From CAVRJC01 sp964505725 (GTDB lineage: Bacteria; Actinomycetota; Acidimicrobiia; IMCC26256; DASPTH01), in contig CAZDJK010000063.1 of assembly GCA_964505725.1 (NCBI GenBank), positions 1 through 38,806 on the forward strand: a stretch of DNA of 38,806 nt. The letters run 5' to 3'. The position numbers were made by a program, and so were the translations under genes. The notes under the pieces are model-generated. The model did not search any database. It was not told where the DNA came from and worked only from the letters and a program-made list of their open reading frames with translations. The first letter of the stretch is position 1, and each line of letters opens with the position of its first letter. This document shows positions 1 to 7,081 of the stretch, piece by piece.

Positions 1-690
1 GAAATCGATCACGACGAGCTCGCCGCGCTCGACGCGGCGGTCGCTCGGCCGCGCGTGCGGCTTTGCCCCGTTCGGACCCGAAGCGACGATCGGGTCGAAG
101 CTGTTGCCGCTCGCTCCCCGTCTGCGCATCTCCATTTCGAGGTCGAGCGCGAAGTCGCGTTCGCTGGGACCATCGGCGAGACGCGGTAGCAACGCGCCGA
201 GCGCGTCGTCGGCGATCGCGCATGCGGCATGGATCCGGGCGACCTCAGCCGGCTCCTTGACCCTCCGCAGCGCCTCCACGAGCCCGTCGGTCGGCATGAG
301 CTCATGGCCCGGCAGCGCGTCGGCGAGGTCCCGCTGTTGCGCCCAGCTCACCGCGTGCGCCTCCAGGCCGACGCGCGCGCCGAGGTCGAGCGCGCGGGCG
401 ATGGCTTCGCGCTGCGCGCCCGCGGTGGAGCCGATCTCGATGCGCGCGTCGACGCCCGCCGCCGCGAGCTGCTCGCCCGCCTGGGTCCGGTACCGGCCGT
501 CGGTCGTGAACACGAGGGCGTGCGGAGTGACGAGTGCCATCGCCGCCGAACCGGTGAACCCGGTGATGTAGCGGACGTTCGGCAGGGACGTGACGAGCAG
601 GGCGTCGATCCCGGCCGGGCCGAAGCGGGCCCGCAGCCGGTCGACGCGCGCCGCGACGTCCATGCGCGGGAGGTCGAGCACGACGGTCAT
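1..690 (-). CDS. Xaa-Pro aminopeptidase family (M24), 3' part outside window
   Basis: Cytosolic metallopeptidase that removes N-terminal residues preceding proline. Only the first 230 codons are present; the frame runs off the window edge. The creatinase-like N-terminal domain includes NVRYITGFTGS near residues 38-48. The beginning of the pita-bread catalytic domain shows FDPIVASGPNGAKPHA, whose His is the usual active-site residue, and VVID at the very edge, where the Asp would be the first metal ligand. The ATG overlaps the aroQ stop as ATGA, which fixes the start and suggests translational coupling. In mycobacteria the aro cluster is likewise followed by pepQ and then efp, so efp may lie just outside. 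The exact subfamily (PepP or PepQ) cannot be settled from the visible half. Confidence 0.88.
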   Translation of the reverse strand, partial: MTVVLDLPRMDVAARVDRLRARFGPAGIDALLVTSLPNVRYITGFTGSAAMALVTPHALVFTTDGRYRTQAGEQLAAAGVDARIEIGSTAGAQREAIARALDLGARVGLEAHAVSWAQQRDLADALPGHELMPTDGLVEALRRVKEPAEVARIHAACAIADDALGALLPRLADGPSERDFALDLEMEMRRRGASGNSFDPIVASGPNGAKPHARPSDRRVERGELVVIDF

Positions 691-1127
691 CGCGGCGGGA
701 GCTGGCCGGCGGCGGCCACGATCGCGAGGTGGTACCCGGCGCGCCCGAAGCCCTGGATGGTGCCGGTCACGTACGGCGCGATCACCGAGTGGTGCCGCCA
801 CCGCTCCCGGGCAGCCGGGTTCGAGACGTGGAGCTCGACGCGAGGTCCCTCGAAGGTGGAGAGCGCGTCGGCGAGGGCGTACGAGTAGTGGCCGAGCGCG
901 CCCGGGTTGATCACGAGCGCGTCGCAGCGCCCCCTCGCAGCCTGGATGGCGTCGACGAGCGCGCCCTCGTGGTTCGACTGGAAGTGTTCGAGCTCGCACC
1001 CGTGCGACGCCGCGGCGGCGCGGGCGTCACCGACGAGGTCGTCGAGCGTAGCCGTGCCGTAGATCTCGGGCTGGCGCTGCCCGAACAGGTTCAGGTTTGG
1101 CCCCGAGAGCAGGAGGATCCGCGGCAT
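687..1127 (-). CDS. aroQ: 3-dehydroquinate dehydratase, type II
   Basis: Dehydrates 3-dehydroquinate to 3-dehydroshikimate, the third step of the shikimate pathway, as a cytosolic dodecamer in this family. The 146-aa length is normal for type II. GPNLNLFGQRQPEIYG near the N-terminus carries the catalytic Tyr and loop Arg. NPGALGHYSYAL and HVSNPAARERWRHHS match the substrate-binding strands, including the catalytic His. The ATG lies 7 bases after the aroB stop, with GGGA just upstream. The 3' end overlaps the peptidase start as ATGA. It is the last aro gene of the aroC-aroK-aroB-aroQ run. Confidence 0.97.
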   Translation of the reverse strand: MPRILLLSGPNLNLFGQRQPEIYGTATLDDLVGDARAAAASHGCELEHFQSNHEGALVDAIQAARGRCDALVINPGALGHYSYALADALSTFEGPRVELHVSNPAARERWRHHSVIAPYVTGTIQGFGRAGYHLAIVAAAGQLPPR

Positions 1128-1134
1128 ACGTTCC

Positions 1135-2220
1135 CTAGCTTCCCACGCGGACGCCGACGGCACGGAACGCTTCCGCGAGCGCGGCGGCGGGCGGGTCGTG
1201 CACCGTCTCCATGCCGCCCGCTCCCGGGAGCACGAACGTGAGCCCGCCCTTCGCCTTCTTGTCGCGCTGCATCGCGCCGACCAGCGCGGCCGGGTCGAGG
1301 CCCGGCGGCGCGGTGGTGGGCAGCTCCAGCGACCCGAGCAGGGTCCGGTGCTGCTCGGCGGCGGCGGCGTCGATGCGCCCGGTGGCGGCGGCGAGCGCAC
1401 CCGCGAAGGCCAGCCCGACGGCCACCGCCTCGCCGTGCAGCACCTCGTAGCCGCCGACCGTCTCCAGCGCGTGCGCCAGGGTGTGGCCGTAGTTCAGCGT
1501 GGCGCGGAGGCCGGTGCGCTCCTCGGGGTCACGCGCGACGACGTCGGCCTTCATCGCGACGCACGCCGCCACCAGCTCCGTGAGCGTCCCCGCGTCGCGC
1601 GCGCCGACGGCGCCGGGATCGGCAGCGATCACGGCCCCCACGCGCTCGCCGCCCGGCAGGAGCGCGTACTTGGCGACCTCGCCGAGCCCCGCTCGGTACT
1701 CGCGCTCGGGAAGGGTGGCGAGCACCGCCACGTCGGCGGCGACCCCGATCGGCTGGTGGAACGCGCCGACGAGGTTCTTGCCCTCGGGGAGGTTCACCGC
1801 GGTCTTGCCGCCGATGGCGGCGTCGACCTGTGCCAGCAGCGTGGTCGGCGCCTGCACAACAGCCACGCCGCGGTAGTACACGGCGGCCACGAAGCCCGCG
1901 GTGTCGCCGACGATGCCGCCACCGAGCGCGATCACCGCGTCGTCGCGCAGGAGCCCGGCGCCTGCGAACGACCGACAGAGGTGCTCGACGGTCGCCAGCG
2001 ACTTCGCGCTCTCGCCGTCGCCGATCACGAAGAGGTCGGAGCCGGGATCGGAGGTGGCGGGCCACGGGAGCCGGCCGCCGAGCGCGTCGAGCACGTGCTG
2101 CTGGGTGACGATGGCGACCCGCCGCCGGCCGTGGACGAACGCCTCGATCTCCAAGAGCGCCCCCGCGCCGACGACGACGTCGTACGGCGCCTCGGGCACC
2201 GCCACTGTCACCCGCTGCAC
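1135..2220 (-). CDS. aroB: 3-dehydroquinate synthase
   Basis: Converts DAHP to 3-dehydroquinate using NAD and a divalent metal, the second shikimate-pathway step. The protein is 361 aa. The NAD-binding GGGIVGDTAGF is at about 100-110. The metal ligands expected for the family are present: Glu181 in GEVAKYALL, His246 in NYGHTLAH and His262 in LHGEA. I chose the GTG at 2220 because GGAGGAG lies 8 bases upstream. This makes a 13-base overlap with aroK. A GTG at 2211 would give a neat GTGA overlap but has no well-placed Shine-Dalgarno sequence. Both starts give the same mature fold. Confidence 0.96.
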   Translation of the reverse strand: MQRVTVAVPEAPYDVVVGAGALLEIEAFVHGRRRVAIVTQQHVLDALGGRLPWPATSDPGSDLFVIGDGESAKSLATVEHLCRSFAGAGLLRDDAVIALGGGIVGDTAGFVAAVYYRGVAVVQAPTTLLAQVDAAIGGKTAVNLPEGKNLVGAFHQPIGVAADVAVLATLPEREYRAGLGEVAKYALLPGGERVGAVIAADPGAVGARDAGTLTELVAACVAMKADVVARDPEERTGLRATLNYGHTLAHALETVGGYEVLHGEAVAVGLAFAGALAAATGRIDAAAAEQHRTLLGSLELPTTAPPGLDPAALVGAMQRDKKAKGGLTFVLPGAGGMETVHDPPAAALAEAFRAVGVRVGS

Positions 2221-2729
2221 GCGCGCCACTCCTCCACCACCACCGCCGCGACCTCGTCGACCGTGCGACCCGCGGTGTCGACCGCGACGTCGGCCGCGGC
2301 CTCGTACGCGGCGGCCCGCAGCGAGGCGAGCCGCTCGAGCGTGGCGATCCCGTCGCCGCGCAGGAGCGGACGGGTGTCGCCGCCGCCGACGCGGTCGCTC
2401 AGCACCGAGGGCGGGGCCTGGAGCCACACCACGTGAGCGGTCTCCCGGAGGCGCCGACGGGCGCCGGCGTCGAGGACCGCGCCGCCGCCGCACGCGATGA
2501 CGAGCGGCTCGGGCGACGCGCACACGTCGGCGACCGCGTCGCGTTCGAGCTCCCGGAACCGGGCCTCTCCCTCCTGCTCGAAGATCGCCGCGACGCTCCT
2601 GTGGGCGAGCGCCTCGACGACGCCGTCGGTGTCGACGAAACGCCGGTCGAGCGTGCGGGCCACCTCGCGGCCCACGCTCGTCTTCCCCGCGCCCATCAGC
2701 CCCACGAGGGCGAGGTGGCGCTTCGGCAT
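2208..2729 (-). CDS. aroK: Shikimate kinase
   Basis: Phosphorylates shikimate at the 3-OH with ATP. The protein has 173 aa, the standard size. The P-loop GLMGAGKTS is at 10-18. The shikimate-binding residues appear as D33 and D35 in FVDTDG, R58 in ARFREL and the CGGG loop at 80-83. The lid arginine lies in TRPLLRGD near 120. The ATG shares one base with the aroC stop (TGATG), so it is probably translated by coupling. Its 3' end carries the aroB ribosome-binding site. Confidence 0.97.
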   Translation of the reverse strand: MPKRHLALVGLMGAGKTSVGREVARTLDRRFVDTDGVVEALAHRSVAAIFEQEGEARFRELERDAVADVCASPEPLVIACGGGAVLDAGARRRLRETAHVVWLQAPPSVLSDRVGGGDTRPLLRGDGIATLERLASLRAAAYEAAADVAVDTAGRTVDEVAAVVVEEWRACSG

Positions 2730-3883
2730 CAGCCGAGCGAGGAGACGTACGCCGCGTGGTTGCGGACGAGCTCGTCGAGCGAGTCCCCTCCGAACTTGCG
2801 CAGCGCCTCCACCGCGAGCACCCACGCCACCATCGTCTCCGCCACGACCCCCGAGGCCGGGACCGCGGTGACGTCGGTGCGCTCCTTGAACGACACCGTC
2901 TCCGCCTTGGTCTCGGTGTCGACGGTCCGGAGCACCGGCCGGTTGAGCGTGGACAGCGGCTTCATCGCCACCCGCAGCGCGAGCAGCCCGCCGGTGGTCA
3001 TGCCCCCCTCGGTGCCGCCACCACGCGTGCCCCCGCGCGTGTAGGCGCCGACGTCGGCGTCCCACAGGATCTCGTCGTGGGCCTCGCTCCCTCGCATGCC
3101 GGCGTTCTCGAAGCCGTCGCCGATCTCGACGCCCTTCATCGCCTGGATGCTCATGAGCGCCTGCGCCAGCAACCCGTCGATCTTGCGGTCCCAGTGGACG
3201 TGGCTCCCGAGCCCCGGCACCACGCCGTAGCCGAGCACCTCGACCACGCCGCCGAGCGAGTCGCCGTCCTTCGCGGCGGCCTCGACCGCCGCGATCATCA
3301 ACGCCTCCGCCGCGGGATCGAAGCAGCGGACCGGTGAGTCGTCGACCACGGGGAGATCGGCGGGAGTAGGCCGCCGGTCCGACTCCGCGCGTACCGATCC
3401 CATCTGCACCACGTGGCTGATGACCTCGGTGCCGATCTCCGCCAGCAGCAGCTTCGCGACGGTGCCCCCGGCGACGCGGGCCGCGGTCTCACGCGCGCTC
3501 GCCCGCTCGAGCACGTTGCGGGCGTCGTCGAAGCCGTACTTCTGCATGCCGACGAGGTCGGCGTGGCCCGGCCGCGGCTGGTGCAACGGCTTCTCGGTGG
3601 CACCCGGCGCCGGGGACATCTCCTCCTGCCACTTCGGCCACTCGGTGTTGTGGATCACGATCGCGATCGGCGAGCCCAGCGTGCGACCGTGCCGGACGCC
3701 GCCGAGGAGCTCGACGTCGTCGCGCTCGAACCGCATCCGCGGCCCGCGGCCGAACCCGAGCCGCCGGCGGGCGAGCTCGTCGCCGAGCTGCTCGACCGTG
3801 ACCGGGAGGCCCGCCGGGACACCCTCGACGATCACGGTGAGCGCGGGTCCGTGCGACTCGCCGGCGGTCAGGAAGCGCAGCAC
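2729..3883 (-). CDS. aroC: Chorismate synthase
   Basis: Makes chorismate from EPSP with reduced FMN, closing the shikimate pathway. The 384-aa product begins with the family signature GESHGPAL at 8-15. It also shows the Arg-rich LARRRLGFGRGPRM segment and ASARETAARVAGGTVAKLLL, typical FMN/EPSP-binding regions (the last is split here as RASARETAAR then VAGG). The start is GTG. No Shine-Dalgarno sequence precedes it; instead TATCCT lies 8 bases upstream, consistent with a leaderless or near-leaderless transcript. It heads the aroCKBQ operon, separated from the prepilin peptidase by a hairpin. Confidence 0.97.
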   Translation of the reverse strand: MLRFLTAGESHGPALTVIVEGVPAGLPVTVEQLGDELARRRLGFGRGPRMRFERDDVELLGGVRHGRTLGSPIAIVIHNTEWPKWQEEMSPAPGATEKPLHQPRPGHADLVGMQKYGFDDARNVLERASARETAARVAGGTVAKLLLAEIGTEVISHVVQMGSVRAESDRRPTPADLPVVDDSPVRCFDPAAEALMIAAVEAAAKDGDSLGGVVEVLGYGVVPGLGSHVHWDRKIDGLLAQALMSIQAMKGVEIGDGFENAGMRGSEAHDEILWDADVGAYTRGGTRGGGTEGGMTTGGLLALRVAMKPLSTLNRPVLRTVDTETKAETVSFKERTDVTAVPASGVVAETMVAWVLAVEALRKFGGDSLDELVRNHAAYVSSLG

Positions 3884-3891
3884 AGGGCGCC

Positions 3892-3897
3892 AGGATA
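3892..3897 (-). promoter_or_regulatory. Putative -10 element of a leaderless aroC promoter
   Basis: On the minus strand TATCCT sits 8 bases before the aroC GTG, with no recognisable -35 box. This matches the actinobacterial TAnnnT consensus and a start of transcription at or very near the start codon. The site lies between the hairpin that follows the prepilin peptidase and aroC, so it would give the aro operon its own promoter. Confidence 0.4.
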
Positions 3898-3904
3898 CCG
3901 GTGC

Positions 3905-3943
3905 CCCGGGGCGCGCCCTCCGCTCGAATCGGGGCGCCCCGGG
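3905..3943 (-). terminator. GC-rich hairpin after prepilin peptidase
   Basis: A 10-bp perfect inverted repeat (3905-3914 with 3934-3943; CCCGGGGCGC and its complement) with a 19-nt loop. It directly abuts the prepilin peptidase stop codon at 3944. No U-tract follows, so it would be a non-canonical actinobacterial terminator or a processing or stability element. Confidence 0.45.
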
Positions 3944-4669
3944 TCAGCGGCGCGTGTACCAGTGGACGAGGTTCGTGCCCACGAGGACCGCGGTGAGCGC
4001 GCCGGCGGCCAGGAAGGGCCCGAAGGGAATGGGTTGATCGCGCGAGCGCAGGCGCGACGCGATCAGCAACAGACCGACGACGGCGCCGTAGAGGAAGCCC
4101 AGGAAGATGCCGAACGCGAGCTCCCCCCAGCCGAGGTACCCGAGCGAGAGGCCGAGCGTGAACGAGAGCCGCACGTCGCCGAACCCCATCCCGTGGGGAT
4201 ACACGAAGTGGACGACGAAGAAGCTGACGAAGGTCACCGCGGCGGCGACGAGCGCACGCGTGTACGCGTGCCAGTCGTCGTCGCCCGCCGCCCCGAGCGC
4301 GAACAGGACGAGCAGGGCCAGCGTCAGCGGGTACACGATCCGGTTCGGCAGCAGGAAGTGCTCGAGGTCGATCACCGAGAGCACGACGAGCCCGAGCGCG
4401 AGCACGAGGTACGCGGGGAGCGCCCAAGAGTCGTCGAAGCGCGCGCCGACCGCACCGCCGAGGGCACCGCAGACGACGGCCACCACCGCGCGCCGCGCCG
4501 GGATCAGGATCGGGACGTCGGCGTCGGATGCCGGTACCGGATCGGCCGGTAGCGGATCTGATGGCCCGGCGAGCGGTTGGCGCTGCGGGACGCGCGTGAT
4601 GAGAGGGTCGGCCAGCCAGCCGACCACGAGCCCGACGAGCGAGCACACGACGACGCTCAGCGCCGTCAC
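3944..4669 (-). CDS. Prepilin peptidase (A24 aspartic protease), short form
   Basis: Membrane aspartic protease that cleaves type IV prepilin-like leader peptides. The 241-aa protein has about seven hydrophobic segments. The two catalytic aspartates are visible: D101 in VIDLEHFLLPN and D165 in GMGFGDVRL. The usual cytoplasmic N-terminal methyltransferase domain with paired CxxC motifs is missing, so this is the short actinobacterial type. The GTG overlaps the aroE stop as GTGA. M. tuberculosis has the same neighbour (Rv2551c next to aroE). No pilin gene is in the window, so the substrate is unknown. Confidence 0.88.
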   Translation of the reverse strand: MTALSVVVCSLVGLVVGWLADPLITRVPQRQPLAGPSDPLPADPVPASDADVPILIPARRAVVAVVCGALGGAVGARFDDSWALPAYLVLALGLVVLSVIDLEHFLLPNRIVYPLTLALLVLFALGAAGDDDWHAYTRALVAAAVTFVSFFVVHFVYPHGMGFGDVRLSFTLGLSLGYLGWGELAFGIFLGFLYGAVVGLLLIASRLRSRDQPIPFGPFLAAGALTAVLVGTNLVHWYTRR

Positions 4670-5496
4670 GCGCGCGGGTCCGGTTCCGCGGCGGCGCGCA
4701 TCTCCGGCAGGGGCGCGTCGAGGCCGGTCCACAGCTCGAATGCGAGCGCGGCCTGGTGCACGAGCATCCCGATGCCGTTCGCGCAGGGCACGCCCCTCGC
4801 GCGGCAGGCGGCCAGGAGGGGGGTCTCCATAGGGTGATAGATGGTGTCGACCACGAACTGCGCGGGGTTGAGCGCATCGCGGTCGACGAGCGGCTCCTCG
4901 CCCCGCATGCCGACGGGGGTCGCGTTCACGATGACGTCGAACCCGCCGACCTCGGGGACGGGGAGCGGGCTGGACCGCGCCCCGGGCACGAGGCCCGCGA
5001 CCGATTCGGCCGCGTCGGGCCTTCGCGCCGCGACCGTGATCTCGGCGCCCGCGTCACGGAGCGCGAGCACGATCGCGCGGGCCGCACCGCCCGCTCCGAG
5101 CACGAGCACGCGACGACCGGCGACGTCGACCCGCTCGTCGCGCAGCGCCCGCACGAGGCCTTCGCCGTCGGTCGACGCCCCCTGCACGCGCCCGTTCTCG
5201 AGCACGCTGACGACGTTCACCGCACCGAGGGTGCGCGCGGCGGGGGTGAGGTCGTCGCACGCCCACGCCGCGTCGGTCTTGTGGGGCATGGTGACGGTGA
5301 GGCCGGCGAGCCCGAGGTGGCGGACCGCCTTCACCGCGTCCGCGCCGTGCCCGGCGGGCACCGGGAAGGCCACGTAGATCCAGTTCAGCCCCGCGGCGGC
5401 GAACGCGGCGTTGAGGAGCGCCGGCGACCGCGTGTGCGCGACCGGGTCGCCGATGAGCCCGGTCACCCGCGTCTCGCCGTTGACGGCGCCAATCAC
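4666..5496 (-). CDS. aroE: Shikimate 5-dehydrogenase
   Basis: NADPH-dependent reduction of 3-dehydroshikimate to shikimate. The protein has 276 aa. The substrate-binding segment is GDPVAHTRSP at 16-25. The catalytic Lys is K73 in TVTMPHK and the catalytic Asp is D110, in a STDGEG context where NTDxxG is usual. The nucleotide-binding GAGGAAR is at 134-140, and the C-terminal NGIGMLVHQA is also family-like. The GTG overlaps the mltG stop (GTGA), and its own stop overlaps the prepilin peptidase start. It is separated from the other aro genes by the peptidase and a hairpin. Confidence 0.95.
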   Translation of the reverse strand: MIGAVNGETRVTGLIGDPVAHTRSPALLNAAFAAAGLNWIYVAFPVPAGHGADAVKAVRHLGLAGLTVTMPHKTDAAWACDDLTPAARTLGAVNVVSVLENGRVQGASTDGEGLVRALRDERVDVAGRRVLVLGAGGAARAIVLALRDAGAEITVAARRPDAAESVAGLVPGARSSPLPVPEVGGFDVIVNATPVGMRGEEPLVDRDALNPAQFVVDTIYHPMETPLLAACRARGVPCANGIGMLVHQAALAFELWTGLDAPLPEMRAAAEPDPRA

Positions 5497-6638
5497 CCTT
5501 CGCCCCGCACGCCGTGCTCGCGGATGTTCTGGTCCTGTTGGGTCTGCGTCGTGGCGAAACGCGTGATGCCGTCGCTTCCGGTCACGTAGTAGAGGTAGGG
5601 CACCGCCGCCGGGTGGACGGCGGCCGTGAGCGCGGGCGCGAGCACGGTCTCGATCGGCGTCGGCGGCAACCCGGTCACGCGGTAAGTGTTGTAGGGCGAC
5701 GCGATCGACTTGTCGGCGTTGCTCGGGACCGGTGGGCAGCCACCCTTCGCGTAGCAGAGGGTCGCGTCCACCTGCAGCGGGATGCCGCGGCGGAGACGGT
5801 TCACGATGACGGCCGAGATGTTGGCGGCGTCGGCGGCCGAACCGGCCTCGGCCTGCACGAGCGACGCGCTCACCAGCGCCTGGTAGGGCGTGAGCGTGCC
5901 ACCGGTCAGGGCCGGCGCCTGCGCCAGCCCGGCCGCGTCGGCGTGACGGTCGAACGCGGACACGATCGTCTGCAGGATCTGGGCGTCGCTCTCGCCGTCC
6001 GCCACGAAGTAGGTGTCGGGCCAGGTGAGCCCCTCGAGCGACGACTGCCCCGGCGCCTGGTAGCGCGACCGCACCCCGCCCGAGCTCGCGGCAGCGAGGA
6101 ACGCGGCCTTGGAGTGCCCGGGCAGCTGGCCCACCCGGGTCGCGATCTGGTCGAGCGTGAGGCCGGGAGGGAGCAGCAGCTTGAAATCGTCGGTGGCGGT
6201 CGCGTCCGGACCGCGGGAGAGCGCGTCGAGCGCCGCGCCCACGCCGAGGTGCGTGTGGAGGTGGTAGGTACCCGCCTCGAACGTCGCGCCACCCGACACC
6301 TTGGACCAGAGCTGGAGCGCGAGGGACGAGCCGATCACCCCGTGCGCCTGCAACGCGTCGCCGGCCTCCTTCACTCCCCACCCCGGGCGGATCTCCACCG
6401 ACACGCGGCTCCCCGCACCACCGGGCGGGTGCAGCTCCCACACGAACCACGCCGCGGGCAGCAGCAGCGCCGCGACCAGCACACCGACGATCGCCACCAC
6501 CGCGACGGTCCGACGGCGACGGCGCGACCGCCGCGTCCGGCGTGACGGAGGCAGCGCGCCGTTGTCGTCCGGTCGCGCCGCGGGCGCCGCGCGCGGCGGC
6601 GGCGTGGGGCTCGTGGTCGCTTCGGGAGGCACGGTCAC
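5493..6638 (-). CDS. mltG: Endolytic murein transglycosylase MltG (YceG family)
   Basis: Inner-membrane lytic transglycosylase thought to cut nascent glycan strands and end peptidoglycan polymerisation. The 381-aa protein has a Pro-rich, then Arg-rich cytoplasmic tail (1-43), one transmembrane helix at about 44-66 and an external LysM-like plus YceG domain. The catalytic Glu is E264 in ASLVQAEAG. Further family motifs are NRLRRGIPLQVD, SPYNTYRVTGLPPTPIE and YLYYVTGSDG. It starts with GTG overlapping the ruvX stop (GTGA). The chain alaS-ruvX-mltG-aroE is the usual actinobacterial arrangement. Confidence 0.95.
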   Translation of the reverse strand: MTVPPEATTSPTPPPRAAPAARPDDNGALPPSRRTRRSRRRRRTVAVVAIVGVLVAALLLPAAWFVWELHPPGGAGSRVSVEIRPGWGVKEAGDALQAHGVIGSSLALQLWSKVSGGATFEAGTYHLHTHLGVGAALDALSRGPDATATDDFKLLLPPGLTLDQIATRVGQLPGHSKAAFLAAASSGGVRSRYQAPGQSSLEGLTWPDTYFVADGESDAQILQTIVSAFDRHADAAGLAQAPALTGGTLTPYQALVSASLVQAEAGSAADAANISAVIVNRLRRGIPLQVDATLCYAKGGCPPVPSNADKSIASPYNTYRVTGLPPTPIETVLAPALTAAVHPAAVPYLYYVTGSDGITRFATTQTQQDQNIREHGVRGEG

Positions 6639-7081
6639 GTGCTGCCACTCTTGCGCGCGTCGAGCCACGACTGGAGGATCACCGCCGCAGCCGCGGCGTC
6701 GATGCGATCCCGGTGGCGGCCCTTGCTGCCGGCGTCGCGAAGCGCGCGATCCGCGACCACGGTGCTGAAACGCTCGTCCCACGTCTCGACCGTGATCACG
6801 GCGTCGCGCGCCGCGATCTCCAGCACCGCGACCTCGCGGAGCACGTCGCGGGCTGCGCGCCCGAGCTTCCCCTGCAACGAGCGCGGGACCCCGACCACGA
6901 TGAGGGAGGCGCCGGCCTCCCGGGCGGCGGCGAGGATCGCCCGGTGGTCGGTGTCGGGGTCGCCGCTGCGCGCGAGCACCGCCACCGGGCTCGCGAGCGT
7001 GCCCCCCAGATCGGAGCGCGCGAGCCCGATGCGCACCGAGCCGAGATCGACCCCGAGCACGCAGCGGACGGGTTCAGCCAC
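6635..7081 (-). CDS. ruvX: Putative pre-16S rRNA nuclease / Holliday junction resolvase YqgF
   Basis: RNase H-fold nuclease of the YqgF/RuvX family, implicated in 16S rRNA 5' maturation and proposed earlier as a resolvase. The protein has 148 aa. The first catalytic Asp is in LGVDLGSVRIGLA; VVGVPRSLQGKLG and WDERFSTVVADRAL are the other conserved blocks, followed by the DRIDAAAAAVILQSWL helix with the last acidic residue. The GTG start makes an 8-base overlap with alaS. This small gene follows alaS in most actinobacteria. Confidence 0.94.
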   Translation of the reverse strand: MAEPVRCVLGVDLGSVRIGLARSDLGGTLASPVAVLARSGDPDTDHRAILAAAREAGASLIVVGVPRSLQGKLGRAARDVLREVAVLEIAARDAVITVETWDERFSTVVADRALRDAGSKGRHRDRIDAAAAAVILQSWLDARKSGST

